This document shows positions 15,932-23,463 of a stretch of DNA of 23,463 nucleotides, one piece after another. Made by a program: the position numbers and the translations under genes. The stretch spans positions 1 to 23,463 of the forward strand of contig DCHN01000058.1 in the NCBI GenBank assembly GCA_002315995.1, given 5' to 3'. The first letter of the stretch is position 1. Each line of letters opens with the position of its first letter. The notes under the pieces are model-generated. The model saw only the letters and a program-made list of their open reading frames with translations, did not search any database and was not told where the DNA came from. Origin of the DNA: Bacteroidales bacterium UBA1751. GTDB taxonomy: Bacteria; Bacteroidota; Bacteroidia; Bacteroidales; UBA932.

Positions 15932-16802
15932 TAGTGCTGAGGCCGGAAATGGCAGACTCAGGGAGTTGCTTGTAAGAACAGCAAGCGGGACTGCCTTTGT
16001 TGCTGGAGTTGTTGCTTGCACACTCATAAGCCGCTGGCTCACTCTGGCCATGATTGCCATCTTCATGTTTTTAATGAACAGCGAGTTCATAAAAATAACA
16101 CATACAAGGAAAGCACAGGGCATTCTGCTTCACATATCCTCTGTTTTGCTGCTTATTACACATTTTCTGGTTCAGTGGAACGAAATAGGCATGGAGTGGT
16201 TTTTCATAAGCGCAATTCCTGTATGTGCTCTTCTGGTTTCTCACCTCTTCGTAAAAGATTACAATGTTCATGACGGCTCGCATAATGGATATGCTGACTC
16301 CGGGCTTGAATCTATGGCGTTACTGTATATAACCGTTCCGGCACTATTCTGCATAAACAGCCAGATTGTTGAAGGAACATTCAGCGGAAAATTCCTTCTT
16401 TCGCTATTTATTATGCTTTGGTGCTGCGATGTAGGTGCATACTGCATTGGAACAATGTTCGGGCAGAAGGCCACCTCCAAAAAACTTTTCCCATCAATTT
16501 CTCCAAAGAAGTCGTGGGCCGGATTCTGGGGAGGAGTTGCCTGCTCAATAGTATCCGGGGCATTGTTGTGGTATACCGGACTTTTCCACGCTTCGCTTGC
16601 TGCAGCAATAGTCATATCGGTAATTGTTGCTGTTGGCGGTGTTGCAGGTGATTTGGTTGAGTCTCAATTTAAGCGTAATTTTGGAGTCAAGGATTCAGGA
16701 AACATTATGCCCGGGCATGGTGGCATGCTTGATAGATTGGATGGAGCATTAATAGCCTTTCCATTGGCCATTTCAACAGCCATGGTTTACGGAATTATTT
16801 AG
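15903..16802 (+). CDS. cdsA: Phosphatidate cytidylyltransferase CdsA
   Basis: The enzyme converts phosphatidic acid and CTP to CDP-diacylglycerol, the precursor of bacterial phospholipids. The polytopic membrane product (299 aa from this start) has about seven to eight hydrophobic segments and the C-terminal CDS signature at residues 254-280, with S-x-x-K-R, K-D-S-G and PGHGGMLDRLD. ATG codons at 15903 and 15912 are both plausible, and a TTG at 15891 is also in frame. All of them overlap the ftsH end (by 20 to 41 bp), which suggests coupled translation. psd follows 22 bp later, so two steps of phosphatidylethanolamine synthesis are adjacent. Confidence 0.92.
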   Translation: MKIMLKRRNNSAEAGNGRLRELLVRTASGTAFVAGVVACTLISRWLTLAMIAIFMFLMNSEFIKITHTRKAQGILLHISSVLLLITHFLVQWNEIGMEWFFISAIPVCALLVSHLFVKDYNVHDGSHNGYADSGLESMALLYITVPALFCINSQIVEGTFSGKFLLSLFIMLWCCDVGAYCIGTMFGQKATSKKLFPSISPKKSWAGFWGGVACSIVSGALLWYTGLFHASLAAAIVISVIVAVGGVAGDLVESQFKRNFGVKDSGNIMPGHGGMLDRLDGALIAFPLAISTAMVYGII

Positions 16803-16824
16803 TGAAACAAAAGAGAAATAAGAT

Positions 16825-17490
16825 ATGAGAATACACAAGGAGGGATACAAAATCATAGCAACAACATTTGGAATAGCTGCTATTGTTATTATCCTCTCAT
16901 TCCTCATTATTGGGAATACCATTGCAACCAAAATAATAAGCGGTTTCGGCATTCTTGTATTCCTTGTAATAGTAAGGTTTTTCAGATGCCCGAACAGAGT
17001 GGCTACACTGGGAGAGAATCTTGTTGTTGCAGCAGCAGACGGAAAAATAGTACGTGTAAAGAAAGTTAAAGAGAATGAGTTCTTAAAGGGTGAATGTATT
17101 CAGGTATCAATCTTTATGAGCATCTTCAACGTGCACGTGAACTACTACCCTGTTGGAGGAGAAATAATATACTCAAAATATCACGATGGAAAATACATTG
17201 TAGCATTCCACTCAAAATCATCTGAAAAGAATGAAAGGACTTCCATTGCAGTGAGATGTGCAAACGGTGACCGGGTTCTCTTCAGACAAATAGCGGGCTA
17301 CATTGCCAGAAGAGTTGTATTATATGCCAAAGAGGGAGAGCACGCCAACCAGTGCAGCGAGGTTGGATTCATAAAATTCGGCTCACGCATTGACATATTC
17401 CTTCCAACTGATGCAAAAATCAAGATCAAGAAGGGAGACAACGTACGTGCCTGCCAAACAATAATTGCCGAACTTCCGGAAAGAGGATAA
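16825..17490 (+). CDS. psd: Phosphatidylserine decarboxylase, short form
   Basis: The enzyme decarboxylates phosphatidylserine to phosphatidylethanolamine using a pyruvoyl group made by self-cleavage. The 221-aa product has two membrane segments near the N-terminus (about 9-30 and 34-52), AADGKIV (70-76, probable catalytic Asp72), FNVHVNYYP (101-109, His104) and the processing site FGSR (Gly186-Ser187). Cleavage there would give a short alpha chain of about 35 residues. The length fits the compact, archaeal-like family common in Bacteroidota. No phosphatidylserine synthase gene lies beside it in the window. It is convergent with pyrF across 22 bp, with no visible terminator. Confidence 0.92.
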   Translation: MRIHKEGYKIIATTFGIAAIVIILSFLIIGNTIATKIISGFGILVFLVIVRFFRCPNRVATLGENLVVAAADGKIVRVKKVKENEFLKGECIQVSIFMSIFNVHVNYYPVGGEIIYSKYHDGKYIVAFHSKSSEKNERTSIAVRCANGDRVLFRQIAGYIARRVVLYAKEGEHANQCSEVGFIKFGSRIDIFLPTDAKIKIKKGDNVRACQTIIAELPERG

Positions 17491-17512
17491 TACTTGAATA
17501 TCACATAATAAC

Positions 17513-18340
17513 CTAGAGTCCTTTGCTTTTTAAGGCAGCGGACATCTTCTGAGCAAGGCTCTTTGCAGCCTCGGCAGCTTTTTCGGCAAAATCTTCGCCT
17601 TTGGAGGCATATATAATACCTCTGGATGAGTTGACCAGAAGACCACAATGGGAATTCATTCCAGCCTCAGAGACCTCCTCAACGGTTCCGCCTTGGGCGC
17701 CCACTCCAGGAACAAGGAAAAAGTGGTCAGGGCAGAACTCCCTTATTTCACGCAACTTCTCAGGTCTGGTGGCGCCAACCACATACATTGTATTGTCAAG
17801 CGTTCCCCACTCCATTGATGTCTCAATAACAGTTCTGTACAAAGGATTCTGATCTGCAATTTGAAGCTGCTCAAAATCATCGGCACTCTTGTTGGATGTT
17901 AGTGCAAGCACCACTGCCCATTTGCCCTCATACTCCATAAATGGTTTCACGCTGTCGGCACCCATATATGGTGCAAGGGTAACTGCGTCGCAATTAATAG
18001 TTTCAAAGAAGGCTCTTGCATAACGTGAAGCAGTATTGCCAATATCTCCGCGTTTTGCATCGGCAATAACCAGAACATCTGGGTAATTCTTTTTGATATA
18101 CTCTACTGTCATCTCAAATTCGAGTACTCCCTTGCTCCCCGATGCCTCATAAAAGGCGAGGTTCGGTTTATATGCCACTGCATAACGGGCAGTTGCATCA
18201 ACTATCGCCTTGTTGAAGGCAAAAAGAGGATACTTCTCACTCTTCAAATGCTCAGGGATGAGTGTAATGTCGGTATCAAGGCCTACACAGAGAAAACTTC
18301 TCTTCGCCTTAATATTTTCAAAAAGCTGTTTATAGTTCAT
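17513..18340 (-). CDS. pyrF: Orotidine 5'-phosphate decarboxylase, long type
   Basis: The enzyme catalyses the last step of UMP synthesis, decarboxylating orotidine 5'-phosphate. The 275-aa product is the longer 'type 2' form, with FLCVGLDTD near the N-terminus, AYKPNLAFYEASG (56-68), the catalytic tetrad motif IADAKRGDIGNTA (92-104, Asp94, Lys96, Asp99) and the phosphate-binding LVPGVGAQGG. All key residues are present. It lies 42 bp downstream of the M20 dipeptidase gene with no clear promoter between them, so it is probably the last gene of that transcript. Confidence 0.94.
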   Translation of the reverse strand: MNYKQLFENIKAKRSFLCVGLDTDITLIPEHLKSEKYPLFAFNKAIVDATARYAVAYKPNLAFYEASGSKGVLEFEMTVEYIKKNYPDVLVIADAKRGDIGNTASRYARAFFETINCDAVTLAPYMGADSVKPFMEYEGKWAVVLALTSNKSADDFEQLQIADQNPLYRTVIETSMEWGTLDNTMYVVGATRPEKLREIREFCPDHFFLVPGVGAQGGTVEEVSEAGMNSHCGLLVNSSRGIIYASKGEDFAEKAAEAAKSLAQKMSAALKSKGL

Positions 18341-18382
18341 AGTTGCAATTTTTCAGTTAAAATATGAGAGAAATATGGTTCA

Positions 18383-19729
18383 TCAGTAGTTGAGATAGAA
18401 TCCGACTATTGACTCCATTCCCTTGAAGAGCTGACTGAGCAAATAGCTTTCATTTGGTGAGTGAATTGTGTCACGTTCAAGGCCAAAACCCATAAGAAGC
18501 GGGTCAGCACCAAGAATCTGCTGCATGTTCGCAAGTATTGCTATGCTTCCGCCGCCACGGCTTGGAACAGGCTTGATTCCATATACATCTTCTATAGCCT
18601 TCTCAGCAGCCTTGTATCCCTTTGAAGATACAGGAATAAGGAATCCGCTGCCACCTTCAAGTGCCTCAACGGTAACCTTCACACCCTTTGGCGCAATTGC
18701 CTTGAAATGCTCCTCAAAAAGCTTTGATATCTCTTTTGGATCCTGATTCGGAACAAGTCTCATTGACACCTTTGCATGAGCAACGCTTGGAAGCACTGTC
18801 TTGGCTCCCTGGCCGGTATAACCTCCCCAGATACCGCACACGTCAAGACATGGCCTTATGCCGGTACGCTCAAGAGTGGAGAAGCCCTCCTCGCCTGAGA
18901 CCTCCTCAATACCTATGTGCTTCTTGTACTCCTCCAGATTGAAAGGAGCACGTGCAAACATTGCCCTCTCCTGTTCCGTCAAGTTTACGACCTTGTCATA
19001 GAAGCCCTTCACGGTAATTCTGCCATGCTCGTCAATGAGTGAGCCTATCATCTTGCACAAAGTATTTATAGGGTTGAGAATGGCTCCGCCGAAGTGGCCT
19101 GAGTGCAAATCCTTGTTCGGTCCCTGAACCGTCACGTTCAAATATGCCAGACCTCTCATTCCAACATTGATTGAAGGTACGCTCTCCCCTATCATGGTGG
19201 TGTCAGATACAAGAATGATATTGCAGGCAAGCAACTCCCTGTTCTCCTGGCACCACTTTGCAAGTGATGGAGAACCTATCTCCTCTTCTCCCTCAAAGAT
19301 GAACTTGACATTATATTTCAGCAGTCCCTTCGAATTAAGGAACTCGAATGCCTTGAGATGCATAAAAAGCTGGCCTTTGTCGTCATTCGCGCCCCTGCCA
19401 TAAATGGCTCCGTCGCGGATTTCAGGCTCAAAAGGCGGTGTCTTCCAAAGTTCAATTGGGTCAACTGGCTGAACATCATAATGGCCGTAAACAAGAATGG
19501 TCTCCGCCTTGGGGTCAACATCCTTTCTGGCAAATACAACAGGATTGCCTGTTGTGGGATATACCTTTGCGCTCTCTGCTCCCGCCTCCAGGAGGAGTTC
19601 AACTAGTCTGTTGGCACATCTCTCTATATCGCCTTTATGCTCAGGCTGTGCGCTTACCGATGGTATTCTGAGCAGTGAGAAGAGTTCATTGAAGAATCTC
19701 TCCTGATTCTGTTGTATATATTGCTTCAT
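18383..19729 (-). CDS. M20 family dipeptidase
   Basis: This is a di-zinc cytosolic peptidase of the M20 family, close to the carnosinase/CNDP-like dipeptidases. The 448-aa product has YGHYDVQPV (81-89, metal His83, Asp85), GRGANDDKGQ (111-120, bridging Asp116), FEGEEEIGS (145-153, catalytic Glu149 and metal Glu150) and the lid dimerisation domain around residues 190-340. The product starts at the ATG 20 bp after the clpX stop and precedes pyrF by 42 bp. It is a different branch from PepD at 3849-5318. The position next to clpPX suggests it trims peptides released by proteases, but that is inference. Substrate unknown. Confidence 0.88.
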   Translation of the reverse strand: MKQYIQQNQERFFNELFSLLRIPSVSAQPEHKGDIERCANRLVELLLEAGAESAKVYPTTGNPVVFARKDVDPKAETILVYGHYDVQPVDPIELWKTPPFEPEIRDGAIYGRGANDDKGQLFMHLKAFEFLNSKGLLKYNVKFIFEGEEEIGSPSLAKWCQENRELLACNIILVSDTTMIGESVPSINVGMRGLAYLNVTVQGPNKDLHSGHFGGAILNPINTLCKMIGSLIDEHGRITVKGFYDKVVNLTEQERAMFARAPFNLEEYKKHIGIEEVSGEEGFSTLERTGIRPCLDVCGIWGGYTGQGAKTVLPSVAHAKVSMRLVPNQDPKEISKLFEEHFKAIAPKGVKVTVEALEGGSGFLIPVSSKGYKAAEKAIEDVYGIKPVPSRGGGSIAILANMQQILGADPLLMGFGLERDTIHSPNESYLLSQLFKGMESIVGFYLNY

Positions 19730-19749
19730 ATTCAGTTTAGTAACTGTTA

Positions 19750-21075
19750 TTATTTTTCCAAATCTGTTGCAAGAGTACCTGTAAACTTTGTAACCTTCTC
19801 CTTCGCATACTCAAGCGTAACCTTGAACTCTTTTCCCTTTTCAGAAGGCATGTCATACATTGCATCAAGCATAATGGCCTCGCATATTGAGCGCAAGCCC
19901 CTTGCTCCAAGTTTATACTTAATTGCCGTGTCAACAATAAACTCAAGTACGTTGTCATCTATTGCAAGTGAGATGCCGTCCATTTTAAAGAGTTGCTCAT
20001 ACTGCTTCACCAGGGCGTTCTTGGGCTTCACCAGAATGTCAAGCAAAGCCTCTTTTGAAAGAGGATGGAGATATGTCACAACCGGAAGCCTTCCAACAAT
20101 TTCAGGAATAAGCCCGTATGCCCTCAGATCTTGTGGAGCAACATATTGCAAGAGATCATCCTTGTCAATATTCTCCACCTTTTTCTGCGCTCCGTATCCT
20201 ACCACCTGCGTATTCAGTCTGGCCGCAATTTTTCTCTCTATTCCCTCAAAAGCACCCCCGCATATAAAAAGTATATTCCGCGTGTCAACCTCTATGAACT
20301 TCTGCTCCGGATGTTTCCTTCCACCTTGAGGCGGAACATTCACAACACTTCCCTCAAGGAGTTTCAGCATTGCCTGCTGCACGCCCTCACCGGAAACGTC
20401 TCTGGTTATCGAAGGATTGTCGCTCTTGCGGGCAATCTTGTCAATTTCATCTATGAAAACTATGCCCTTTTGGGCTGCCTCCACATCATAGTCAGCCGCC
20501 TGGAGAAGCCTTGTGAGAATAGACTCAACATCCTCGCCAACATATCCTGCCTCAGTAAGAACGGTAGCGTCAACTATGGTAAACGGCACATTGAGCATTT
20601 TTGCTATTGTTCTGGCAAGCAGAGTCTTTCCTGTTCCGGTAGGTCCCACAAGAAGCATATTCGACTTCTCCAACTCAAGGTCGGCAGCTTGAGGATTCTC
20701 CTTGAACCACTCCAGTCTCTTGTAGTGGTTGTAAACAGCTACGGAGAGGAATTTCTTGGCCTCTTCCTGCCCAATAACATATTTATTGAGGAAAGCTGTT
20801 ATTTCCTTAGGCTTGAGAAGTTTCCCATCTTTTGCACCCTTCTTTGCTCCCTGCACACCCTGAAGGCTCTTGTTCGATCCGCTCTTTGTATTGCCGGCAC
20901 CCTTCCCAAAAGGAATCCCGTAATTCTTGAATACCCCCTCAAGATACTGATATGAAGATTCTATGCAGTCGCTGCAAATGAAGGTTCCATTATTTCCCTG
21001 AAGCATCAACGGTACCTCACCTTCCAATCTGCCGCACAGCATGCATATATGTTTTTCGTTTTTTTTCTTTTCCAT
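19750..21075 (-). CDS. clpX: ClpX, ATP-dependent unfoldase of ClpXP
   Basis: ClpX unfolds tagged proteins and feeds them to ClpP. The 441-aa product has an N-terminal zinc-binding domain (Cys11, Cys14, Cys34, Cys37), a Gly/Lys-rich linker (~57-87), Walker A GPTGTGKT (144-151), Walker B IVFIDEID (205-212) and the pore-loop motif GYVG (177-180). The loop that docks on ClpP reads VVGYGA (291-296), where the E. coli type has IGF; this seems to be a lineage variant. clpP lies 41 bp upstream and both are probably co-transcribed. Confidence 0.97.
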   Translation of the reverse strand: MEKKKNEKHICMLCGRLEGEVPLMLQGNNGTFICSDCIESSYQYLEGVFKNYGIPFGKGAGNTKSGSNKSLQGVQGAKKGAKDGKLLKPKEITAFLNKYVIGQEEAKKFLSVAVYNHYKRLEWFKENPQAADLELEKSNMLLVGPTGTGKTLLARTIAKMLNVPFTIVDATVLTEAGYVGEDVESILTRLLQAADYDVEAAQKGIVFIDEIDKIARKSDNPSITRDVSGEGVQQAMLKLLEGSVVNVPPQGGRKHPEQKFIEVDTRNILFICGGAFEGIERKIAARLNTQVVGYGAQKKVENIDKDDLLQYVAPQDLRAYGLIPEIVGRLPVVTYLHPLSKEALLDILVKPKNALVKQYEQLFKMDGISLAIDDNVLEFIVDTAIKYKLGARGLRSICEAIMLDAMYDMPSEKGKEFKVTLEYAKEKVTKFTGTLATDLEK

Positions 21076-21116
21076 ATCTAATAAAATATCACCACTGGCT
21101 TATTTGGAATGGAACT

Positions 21117-21788
21117 CTATTTTGTCTTTGGAGAAAGAATGTCGTCTATCATTCCATATTCGCGTGCCATCCGGGCAGTCATCCAATGGTCGCGGTCAGC
21201 ATCCTTCACTATCTTCTCGTATGGCTGGCCGGAATGTGCCGATATTATCTCATACAGCTCCTTCTTGAGCGCAAGAATCTCCTTTGCCGTAATCTCAATG
21301 TCAGAAGCCTGGCCCTCTGCACCACCCAGCGGCTGATGAATCATTACCCTTGAGTGTGGCAGAGCTTTTCTCATTCCCTTGCTGCCGGCTGCCAGGAGAA
21401 CCGAAGCCATTGATGCCGCCAAACCTGTGCAGATAGTGGCAACCTTTGGCTCTATGAGTTGCATTGTATCGTAAATACCAAGGCCCGCATAGACACTACC
21501 ACCAGGAGAATTTATGTAGAGCTGTATGTCTGCCTTTGGATCAGTGGACTCCAAAAAGAGAAGCTGAGCCTGAATAATGTTTGCCACATCGTCGGAAATA
21601 GGCACTCCCAGGAAGATGATTCTGTCCATCATAAGACGTGAGAAAACATCCATAACAGCCACATTCATCTGACGCTCCTCAATAATGGATGGATTTATGT
21701 AATCATCCTGTATTGACTTGTATCTGTGAATATCCAGCGAACTAAGTCCGCACCTACCCATTGCAAATTTCTCGAATTCCGATCTCAT
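21117..21788 (-). CDS. clpP: ClpP, serine protease subunit of ClpXP
   Basis: ClpP forms a double heptameric chamber that degrades proteins delivered by ClpX. The 223-aa product has the catalytic triad Ser126 (GLAASMASV), His151 (MIHQPLGG) and probably Asp200 (DRDHWMTA), plus the oxyanion-region motif NSPGGSVYAG (93-102). The N-terminus is about 25-30 residues longer than E. coli ClpP and may be processed. The gene lies between the tig terminator and clpX. A TATCTTTA sequence at 21868-21861 is close to a -7 box but lacks the final G, so the promoter is not settled. Confidence 0.96.
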   Translation of the reverse strand: MRSEFEKFAMGRCGLSSLDIHRYKSIQDDYINPSIIEERQMNVAVMDVFSRLMMDRIIFLGVPISDDVANIIQAQLLFLESTDPKADIQLYINSPGGSVYAGLGIYDTMQLIEPKVATICTGLAASMASVLLAAGSKGMRKALPHSRVMIHQPLGGAEGQASDIEITAKEILALKKELYEIISAHSGQPYEKIVKDADRDHWMTARMAREYGMIDDILSPKTK

Positions 21789-21869
21789 AGTATTGTCTTT
21801 AGTTTATTTATTTTTATTTAATATACTGGGCAGAATCAAATTCATTACAGTTAAGATTCATAAAGATAC

Positions 21870-21907
21870 AAAAAAAGAAGAGAAAGCACCCTATGTAGTG
21901 CATTCTC
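21870..21907 (-). terminator. Terminator after tig
   Basis: The arms GAGAAAGCAC (21880-21889) and GTGCATTCTC (21898-21907) form a 10-bp stem with one T-T mismatch in the minus-strand RNA and an 8-nt loop. The tract TTCTTTTTTTG follows. It lies 21 bp past the tig stop codon, separating tig from clpP. Confidence 0.75.
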
Positions 21908-21928
21908 TCCTCAAAATCCGAAGCCAAT

Positions 21929-23254
21929 TTAGTTGTTAAGCTTCTGTATCTTTTCAAGAGTGATATCTTTTGCCTCAAGAGTAATCTGCTCCTTGATGAA
22001 GGCTATTACCATATCCTCCTCTGTCTTCTCATAGATTCTGCGTCCCTCACGCTCATTTGAGAGGAGAGATTTTGCATAAGATTCAAGCTGCTCCTCAGGA
22101 ACACTTGAGAGACCATACATTGCGAACTGATATGAAGCAATCTTCTTGGCAGCTGCAAGAACCTTATCATCACTGAGCTCAAGTTTGTTCTCCTTCATAA
22201 GCTTCTCTCTTATGAGCTGCCAACGGAAGTCCTTGAGGAAGAGATCAAACTCCTTGTCAATATCCTCCATTGTGAACTTACCCTGATTAACAGCAAAGAG
22301 CCACTTCTTCATGAACTTCTCAGGAACCTTGATATCAGCCTTCTTCAGGAGATACTCCTTAACGTCCTGGGTAAATCTGTAGTCGCTCTCTACAGCATAC
22401 TCTGCCTTGAGCTGCTCGGTAATCTTTGCCTTGAGTTCCTTCTCATTGTTTACAGCGCCCTCACCGAATGCCTTATTGTAGAACTCCTGATTCTCCTCTG
22501 CAGGAACAAATGCCTTGACCTCCTTAATGGTGAAGTTGTAAACAGGAGCAACATTTGCAAGCTCCTCCTTCTTTACATGAAGCATTGCAGCGCGGTCTGT
22601 CTCGTTTGTAAATACCTCGTTTACATTTACGTCAAATGAATCACCGGCCTTCTTTCCCATAAATATTGCCTTGCTCTCGTCGCTCATGTTCCTGAGAGTA
22701 ACGTATGTGCCCTCTATCTTTGAGTCACCTGCAACAAGGTCGGCAATGATGAAGTCATCGTCTGATTTCACGCTTTCGGTCACCTCAAGTTTGCCGTGCT
22801 GCTTGAGAAGATTCTCCTTGAACTTGTCAATATCTGCCTTGGCAACCTTGACATTATAGTTTACAACACTATCGTCTTTGGTAAGAGCGAGTTCAAACTG
22901 TGGAGCAAGTGCAACGTCAAACACAAAATTGAAAGTTGTGTCATTCACCCAATCAATTGCTTTTGTCTTCTCCTCGTTTGGAAGAGGCTCGCCGAGAATA
23001 TTAAGCTTGTTGTTCTTAACGTATGCATTGAGCTGCTCCTGAATAAGGTCATTCACAGCATCAACGAGTGCTGAACCGCCATGAATCTTCTTAATGATAC
23101 CCATAGGAGCCAGTCCCTTTCTGAAGCCTCTAATATCAGCCGTTTTACGGAAAGCTCTGAGAGCTGCATCAACCTTCTCATTGCAGTCATCCTTCTCAAT
23201 TGTAAGGTGCAATTCAAAATTAAGATCGTCAATCTTTTTCTTTGAAATCTTCAT
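21929..23254 (-). CDS. tig: Trigger factor (ribosome-associated chaperone)
   Basis: Trigger factor binds ribosomal protein L23 at the exit tunnel and shields nascent chains. The 441-aa product has the N-terminal ribosome-binding loop GFRKGLAP (residues 43-50; the commoner form is GFRxGKxP), a central region of about 150-250 where the peptidyl-prolyl isomerase domain normally lies, and a long helical C-terminal chaperone domain with many Lys/Glu residues. The central region shows little of the FKBP-type active-site pattern, so isomerase activity is doubtful. The gene has its own promoter (23349-23319) and terminator and stands upstream of clpP-clpX, the conserved order. Confidence 0.93.
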   Translation of the reverse strand: MKISKKKIDDLNFELHLTIEKDDCNEKVDAALRAFRKTADIRGFRKGLAPMGIIKKIHGGSALVDAVNDLIQEQLNAYVKNNKLNILGEPLPNEEKTKAIDWVNDTTFNFVFDVALAPQFELALTKDDSVVNYNVKVAKADIDKFKENLLKQHGKLEVTESVKSDDDFIIADLVAGDSKIEGTYVTLRNMSDESKAIFMGKKAGDSFDVNVNEVFTNETDRAAMLHVKKEELANVAPVYNFTIKEVKAFVPAEENQEFYNKAFGEGAVNNEKELKAKITEQLKAEYAVESDYRFTQDVKEYLLKKADIKVPEKFMKKWLFAVNQGKFTMEDIDKEFDLFLKDFRWQLIREKLMKENKLELSDDKVLAAAKKIASYQFAMYGLSSVPEEQLESYAKSLLSNEREGRRIYEKTEEDMVIAFIKEQITLEAKDITLEKIQKLNN

Positions 23255-23318
23255 ATATAAATCTATTAATTATTATCTCTTTGATAATTCAAATATTACC
23301 TATTCGGCAATTAGCCCG

Positions 23319-23349
23319 CAAAGATACTCTTTTATATAGAGAAAACAAA
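23319..23349 (-). promoter_or_regulatory. Promoter of tig
   Basis: On the minus strand TTTG (23349-23346), 19 bp, then TATCTTTG (23326-23319) gives an exact two-part Bacteroidota promoter. Transcription should begin near 23312, leaving a leader of about 58 nt. The -33 box lies in the left arm of the inverted repeat at 23346-23371. Confidence 0.8.
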
Positions 23350-23371
23350 GTTTTGAGGTTTCAAAACTTTG
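23346..23371. repeat. 11-bp perfect inverted repeat between divergent promoters
   Basis: CAAAGTTTTGA (23346-23356) and TCAAAACTTTG (23361-23371) are exact reverse complements with a 4-nt spacer. The left arm contains the -33 boxes of both the tig and the tRNA-Leu promoter. It could be an operator for a dimeric regulator, or a coincidence of overlapping promoter elements. Confidence 0.7.
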
Positions 23372-23382
23372 AGCTATCTTTG
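23352..23382 (+). promoter_or_regulatory. Promoter of tRNA-Leu
   Basis: TTTG (23352-23355), 19 bp, then TATCTTTG (23375-23382) is an exact Bacteroidota promoter. Its -33 box is two bases from that of the tig promoter on the other strand. The start should be near 23389, about 28 nt before the tRNA. Confidence 0.8.
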
Positions 23383-23416
23383 TTAACTCTATCCGACACG
23401 AATCGGAGTAGCAGAT

Positions 23417-23463
23417 GCGGGCGTGTTGTAATTGGTAGCCAAGCCAGACTTAGGATCTGGTGC
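23417..23463 (+). tRNA. tRNA-Leu(UAG), 3' part beyond window
   Basis: The acceptor strand GCGGGCG, a D-arm with AATTGGTAG and an anticodon stem-loop CCAGA-cttagga-TCTGG give anticodon UAG, which reads CUN leucine codons. The sequence aligns along its length with bacterial leucine tRNAs and enters the long variable arm when the window ends. The 3' part, including the T-arm and acceptor 3' strand, is not visible. Confidence 0.92.

Overview
The window comes from a Bacteroidota genome, most likely order Bacteroidales. Three things point there: promoters of the form TTTG-N19-TATCTTTG, almost no Shine-Dalgarno sequences before the start codons, and gene neighbourhoods and protein variants typical of that group (tig-clpP-clpX, rsfS-ftsH-cdsA, an LptD-family protein divergent from an amidase, short Psd, long-type PyrF). 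I cannot name a genus. Almost all of it is ordinary, densely packed chromosomal housekeeping DNA. No transposase, integrase, phage gene or CRISPR array is visible.

Left end (1-848). This is the only long stretch without large genes. It holds dispersed repeats, a 49-aa basic protein gene on the minus strand, and two similar ~90-nt transcription units on the minus strand. Each unit has a Bacteroidota -7 box, a short internal hairpin and a strong U-tract terminator. They look like tandemly duplicated small RNA genes and are the most unusual content of the window.

Minus-strand block 849-9771. Reading leftwards: lptD, dnaA, pepD, gmk, nadD (hairpin terminator), then class II fructose-bisphosphate aldolase and a TauE/SafE permease. 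A 61-bp divergent region with two interlocked -7 boxes separates lptD from the plus-strand genes.

Plus-strand block 9833-12614: a secreted N-acetylmuramoyl-L-alanine amidase with a SPOR-like tail, an MCE/MlaD lipid-transport protein, and ribulose-phosphate 3-epimerase, which overlaps the convergent birA by 4 bp. Plus-strand block 13520-17490: rsfS, ftsH, cdsA, psd. This groups ribosome silencing, membrane proteolysis and phosphatidylethanolamine synthesis.

Minus-strand block 17513-23254. Reading leftwards: tig (own promoter and terminator), clpP, clpX, an M20 dipeptidase and pyrF. This groups nascent-chain folding, ATP-dependent proteolysis, peptide degradation and UMP synthesis. At the right edge a tRNA-Leu(UAG) gene is cut by the window end. 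It is transcribed away from tig from a promoter back-to-back with the tig promoter, over an 11-bp perfect inverted repeat.

The window shows no obviously new multi-gene system. The best candidates for undescribed biology are the duplicated small RNA locus with its small protein and repeats, and the two compact divergent promoter regions.
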